A stretch of DNA of 64,000 bases from Azospirillum ramasamyi (lineage in GTDB: Bacteria > Pseudomonadota > Alphaproteobacteria > Azospirillales > Azospirillaceae). Where the stretch lies: the NCBI RefSeq assembly GCF_003233655.1, contig NZ_CP029829.1, forward strand, positions 1,312,978-1,376,977, given 5' to 3'. Made by a program: the position numbers and the translations under genes. Below are positions 59,683 to 64,000 of this stretch, piece by piece (position 1 is the stretch's first letter; each line of letters begins with the position of its first letter). Below the pieces are notes generated by a model. It was not told the origin of the DNA. It ran no database searches and saw only the letters and a list, made by a program, of their open reading frames with translations.

Positions 59683-60539
59683 CCGCGACACCGCTTTCCG
59701 ATTCCGTCAATCCCAACCCCGTGAAGCCAGACGCCGCCCGCGAGCGCGACCGCTGGACCGCCAGCGCCGATGCCTGGGACCGCTGGGCCGACCCGATGGC
59801 CGATCTGGCCGACAAGTTGAACCGTCCGCTGCTGGACGCCGCCGGATTGGCGGAGGGCGACCGGCTGCTCGACCTTGCGTCCGGTGCGGGAGAGCCGGCG
59901 CTGAGCGCCGCGCGCCGGGCCGGGCCGGGCGGTCTGGTGGTCGGCAGCGATCTCGTTCCCGGCATGATGGCCGGTGCGGTGCGCCGTTCCCGCGGCGTCG
60001 ATGGGCCGGCACCCGCCTTCACCGCGGCGGACATGACCGCCCTGCCCTTCGCAGATGCCGCCTTCGACCGCGTGACCTGCCGCTTCGGGATCATGTTCGT
60101 GCCGGCGGTGGAGGCCGCCCTGCGCGAGGTCCGTCGCGTGCTGCGCCCCGGCGGCAAGGCCGCCTTCATGGTCTGGGGGCCGCGCGCCGGCAATGGCCTG
60201 TTCGCCGAGATCGGCGATGTCGTGGCCGCCCATCTGGGCGAGGATGGCAGCCTTGACCCTCTGTTTCGCTTTGCCGAGCCCGGATTGCTCGCCGATGCGA
60301 TGCGGGGCTCGGGATTTGAGCAGAGCGCCGAGACCGACCTGACCCCGGTCCGCAAGGCGCCGGCCGGCCAGCCCTTCTGGCGCGCCGCCCTGGACATGAG
60401 CTTCGGCCACCGGCTGGGCGGCCTGGACAGGGAACGGCGCGGCGCGCTGGAGGCCGACATCGCGCGGCGGTTCGATGCGCAGGCGGTGGACGGCATCGTG
60501 CCGGTACCGTCTCATGCGCGGATCGTGGTGGGCTGGTAA
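59679..60539 (+). CDS. Class I SAM-dependent methyltransferase (UbiE-like)
   Basis: 286 residues from TTG 59679, which overlaps the stop of the previous gene. Motif I is LLDLASGAGEPALSAARRAG, post I is VVGSDLVPGMMAGA, motif II is AFDRVTCRFGIMFVPAVEAA, and the motif III part is VRRVLRPGGKAAFMVWGP. This is the UbiE/COQ5 style. The substrate is unknown. It ends before a convergent terminator at 60573-60598. Confidence 0.82.
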   Translation: MTATPLSDSVNPNPVKPDAARERDRWTASADAWDRWADPMADLADKLNRPLLDAAGLAEGDRLLDLASGAGEPALSAARRAGPGGLVVGSDLVPGMMAGAVRRSRGVDGPAPAFTAADMTALPFADAAFDRVTCRFGIMFVPAVEAALREVRRVLRPGGKAAFMVWGPRAGNGLFAEIGDVVAAHLGEDGSLDPLFRFAEPGLLADAMRGSGFEQSAETDLTPVRKAPAGQPFWRAALDMSFGHRLGGLDRERRGALEADIARRFDAQAVDGIVPVPSHARIVVGW

Positions 60540-60572
60540 GGGCGGTCGCAGCCAGCCTTCCCTGAAATGCAG

Positions 60573-60598
60573 AAAGGCCGGGCAAATGCCCGGCCTTT
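60573..60598. terminator. Bidirectional terminator between methyltransferase and Lrp/AsnC gene
   Basis: An 11-bp stem (AAAGGCCGGGC at 60573-60583 with GCCCGGCCTTT at 60588-60598), loop AAAT. It separates convergent genes. Confidence 0.75.
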
Positions 60599-60623
60599 CC
60601 ACTGTCGAACGAAGCACCTGTCG

Positions 60624-60866
60624 TCAGGCGAAGGCCTTGTAGGCGATCAGCGTAAAGGTGTCGCGCACCCCCGGCAGGGTCTGGACATGCTCGGTCACGA
60701 AGCGGCCGATGTCGTCATCCTGCTTCAGATAGCACTTCATCAGCAGATCGTACTGGCCGGAGATCGAATGCACCTCCGAGACCTGTTCGATCAGCTGCAC
60801 GGCCTGATCGGCGACCTCATAGGCCTTGCCGAGATCGCATTTGACCATGACGAAGATGGTCTGCAC
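60624..60866 (-). CDS. Stand-alone Lrp/AsnC ligand-binding domain protein
   Basis: 80 residues from GTG 60866, with a GGAGGG upstream. It comprises only the RAM/AsnC effector domain (VQTIFVMVKCDLGKAYEVAD, VHSISGQYDLLMKCYL, VRDTFTLIAYKAF), with no DNA-binding half. It would bind amino acids and associate with full-length Lrp proteins or act alone. It begins 4 bp after the DEAD helicase stop, so the two are in one operon. Confidence 0.85.
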   Translation of the reverse strand: MQTIFVMVKCDLGKAYEVADQAVQLIEQVSEVHSISGQYDLLMKCYLKQDDDIGRFVTEHVQTLPGVRDTFTLIAYKAFA

Positions 60867-60870
60867 GGGC

Positions 60871-62457
<1,587 letters not shown>

Positions 62458-62714
62458 CCAACCTGTTTCTGTTCTGGAGTGCGCAAATCGAGCGATCATC
62501 GCCCGATGCCTGGATGAGCCCGAAGAATAGGTAGACAAAGCGACATGTCAATAGATCCGATGTTCCGATGCCGAAAATAGGCGCGAAAACACGCCGCGTT
62601 GGCGAAATCGATGCTCTGCGCTAGGCTGTCCGACGGCGTTGCCGCGAGTCGCGGCCATTGCCGGCGCCCTGGACAAGGACGCCATGCCCCAAATGGAACG
62701 GTCGAGTGCATTTG

Positions 62715-63260
62715 ATGATTCTTCGTGCCCAGGAATCGGTGCTGGTTGTGGTCGACGTCCAGGAACGCCTGTTGCCGGCCATCCACGAATCCGCCCGCGT
62801 CGTCCGAAATGCCGGGATGCTGTTGAAGGCCGCGGCGGCCCTGTCCGTGCCGGTGCTGGTGACGGAGCAGTATTCCCGCGGCCTTGGGCCGACGGTGGAA
62901 GCGGTGCGCGCCGAACTGCCGCCCGGCACCCCGGTGATCGAGAAGATCACCTTCGGAAGCACCGGCGAGCCGGCCTTCAACACCGCGATCGAAGAGTTGA
63001 AGCGTCCGCAGATCGTGCTGTGCGGGACGGAGGCCCATGTCTGCGTCATGCAGACCGCGCTGGGGCTGCGCCAGCAGGGCCATGAGGTCTATCTGGTCGC
63101 CGACGCGGTATCCTCGCGCACCCCCGCCAACCACGCCGCCGCGCTGGAGCGGATGCGCGCCGCCGGCGTCACCATCGTCACCACAGAGATGGTCCTGTTC
63201 GAATGGATGGAACGGGCCGGCACGCCGGTCTTCAAGGTCATCGTCGCCCTGGTGAAGTGA
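62715..63260 (+). CDS. Isochorismatase family hydrolase
   Basis: 181 residues from ATG 62715 (MILRAQESVLVVVDVQERLL). The catalytic triad Asp (VVDVQERL), Lys (PVIEKITFGS) and Cys (CGTEAHVCVMQTAL) is complete, as in YcaC/nicotinamidase-type relatives. Substrate unknown. The alpha/beta hydrolase at 63277 follows 16 bp later, in one unit. Confidence 0.84.
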   Translation: MILRAQESVLVVVDVQERLLPAIHESARVVRNAGMLLKAAAALSVPVLVTEQYSRGLGPTVEAVRAELPPGTPVIEKITFGSTGEPAFNTAIEELKRPQIVLCGTEAHVCVMQTALGLRQQGHEVYLVADAVSSRTPANHAAALERMRAAGVTIVTTEMVLFEWMERAGTPVFKVIVALVK

Positions 63261-63276
63261 GCGGAGGAAAAGCCCG

Positions 63277-63996
63277 ATGCCGAACAGCCCCACGCCCGGA
63301 CGCCCCGCCCTGATCCTGCTGCCCGGCATGCCGCTGGACGCGGCGCTGTGGGACCATCAGCTCCGCCACCTCGCCGATGTCGCCGACCCGCAGGTGGTCG
63401 AGCTGGCGGACTGCGAGTCCATCGCCGCCATGGCGGACAAGGTGCTGGCGGCGGCGCCCGACCGCTTCGCCGTCGCCGGCCTGTCGATGGGCGGCTATGT
63501 CGCCCTGGAGATCCTGCGCCGGGCGCCGCAGCGCGTTGACAGGCTGGCGCTGCTCGACACCAACGCCCGCCCCGACACGGCGGAGGCGAGCGTCACCCGG
63601 CGCGAGGCGGTCGCGCTCGCCCGCCAGGGCCGCTATGGGCAGGTGATCCGCGCCGCCCTGCCCCGCCTGATCCACCCCGGCCGCATGGCCGATGAGGGGT
63701 TCGTCAGGCCGGTGCTGAACCAGATGGAGCGGGTCGGGGTGGACGGCTATGCCCGCGAGCAGGAGGCGATCATCAACCGCCCGGACAGCCGCCCCGGACT
63801 TTCCGCCATCCGCTGCCCCACGCTGGTGGTCTGCGGACGCCAGGACGTGCTGACCCCGCCCGCCCTGCACGAGGAGATGGCCGAAGCGATCCCCGGCGCG
63901 AGGCTGGTGCTGGTCGAGGATTGCGGGCACCTGTCGGCAATGGAGCAGCCGCAGGCGGTGACCGCCCTGATGCGCGACTGGCTGCTGCGGGACTGA
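63277..63996 (+). CDS. Alpha/beta hydrolase
   Basis: 239 residues. The nucleophile elbow is GLSMGGY, the acid is in CGRQDVLTPP, and the base His is in DCGHLSAMEQP. A short lid is present. The substrate is unknown; the Ser-Asp-His catalytic triad is intact. It ends 4 bases before the window edge. Confidence 0.82.
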   Translation: MPNSPTPGRPALILLPGMPLDAALWDHQLRHLADVADPQVVELADCESIAAMADKVLAAAPDRFAVAGLSMGGYVALEILRRAPQRVDRLALLDTNARPDTAEASVTRREAVALARQGRYGQVIRAALPRLIHPGRMADEGFVRPVLNQMERVGVDGYAREQEAIINRPDSRPGLSAIRCPTLVVCGRQDVLTPPALHEEMAEAIPGARLVLVEDCGHLSAMEQPQAVTALMRDWLLRD

Positions 63997-64000
63997 CGGC

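Overview
The window reads as chromosomal DNA of a GC-rich alphaproteobacterium of the Rhodospirillales, most like Azospirillum. The grounds are a PopZ-type polar organiser, an AapJQMP amino-acid transporter, a SAM-II riboswitch before metZ, an Ate/Bpt aminoacyl transferase, phasin-like and DUF1328/DUF6460 proteins, and FNR-type TTGAT-N4-ATCAA boxes. No rRNA is present, so the genus is an inference from protein resemblance.

Layout. 1-2800: popZ (cut by the left edge), tolC, a rhodanese and pcm, all on the minus strand. 3123-10832: an integrated element in a tRNA-Cys gene, bounded by a 72-bp direct repeat. It carries a tyrosine integrase at its right end, a helicase-like ATPase, a DUF3102-like protein and two antirepressor-like proteins. 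At its left end a serine recombinase stands beside an AT-richer gene with a possible nuclease fold. 10833-18373: tRNA-Asn, small proteins, a protease-like protein that has lost its catalytic residues, then a plus-strand run of Nudix hydrolase, cysK, AlaX editing protein, sseA and two GNATs. 18374-26540: three copies of a small-RNA-like module surround hisC, aapPMQJ, metC and hisI. 26900-35300: an RTX protein, a PRC-barrel lipoprotein, TRAP dctQM without dctP, bpt, an alpha-E/ATP-grasp pair and motB. 35500-42500: flavin reductase, small conserved proteins, an SCP2 protein divergent from fadD, a MerR regulator, a thioesterase, a hybrid etfB'-'etfA gene and a VOC protein. 42680-50500: two histidine kinases, murJ, and riboswitch-controlled metZ. 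50570-64000: phasin, CDF exporter, OsmC, YjbH, stress-type small proteins, an ECF sigma factor, a lytic transglycosylase, a methyltransferase, a DEAD-box helicase with a stand-alone Lrp/AsnC domain, an isochorismatase-like hydrolase and an alpha/beta hydrolase.

How the genes work together. Sulfur and methionine metabolism recurs (cysK, sseA, metC, metZ with SAM-II, rhodanese). Fatty-acid handling forms a second group (fadD, MerR regulator, SCP2, thioesterase, ETF remnant, phasin); the fadD and merR upstream regions share a 15-bp site.

The observations most worth following are: (1) a family of roughly 57-64-nt RNAs, each with an FNR box centred about 41.5-42.5 bp upstream of a conserved 5' end, an anti-Shine-Dalgarno CCUCCCU core and an intrinsic terminator; (2) an in-frame fusion of the first 229 residues of EtfB to the last 75 of EtfA, joined at a GCCGGC; (3) repeated TTGCTCCCA arm-like sites at both ends of the tRNA-Cys element; (4) the AT-richer nuclease-like cargo gene beside a serine recombinase; (5) a HtrA-like protein lacking all three catalytic residues. 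All family assignments come from reading the sequence; no database search was run.
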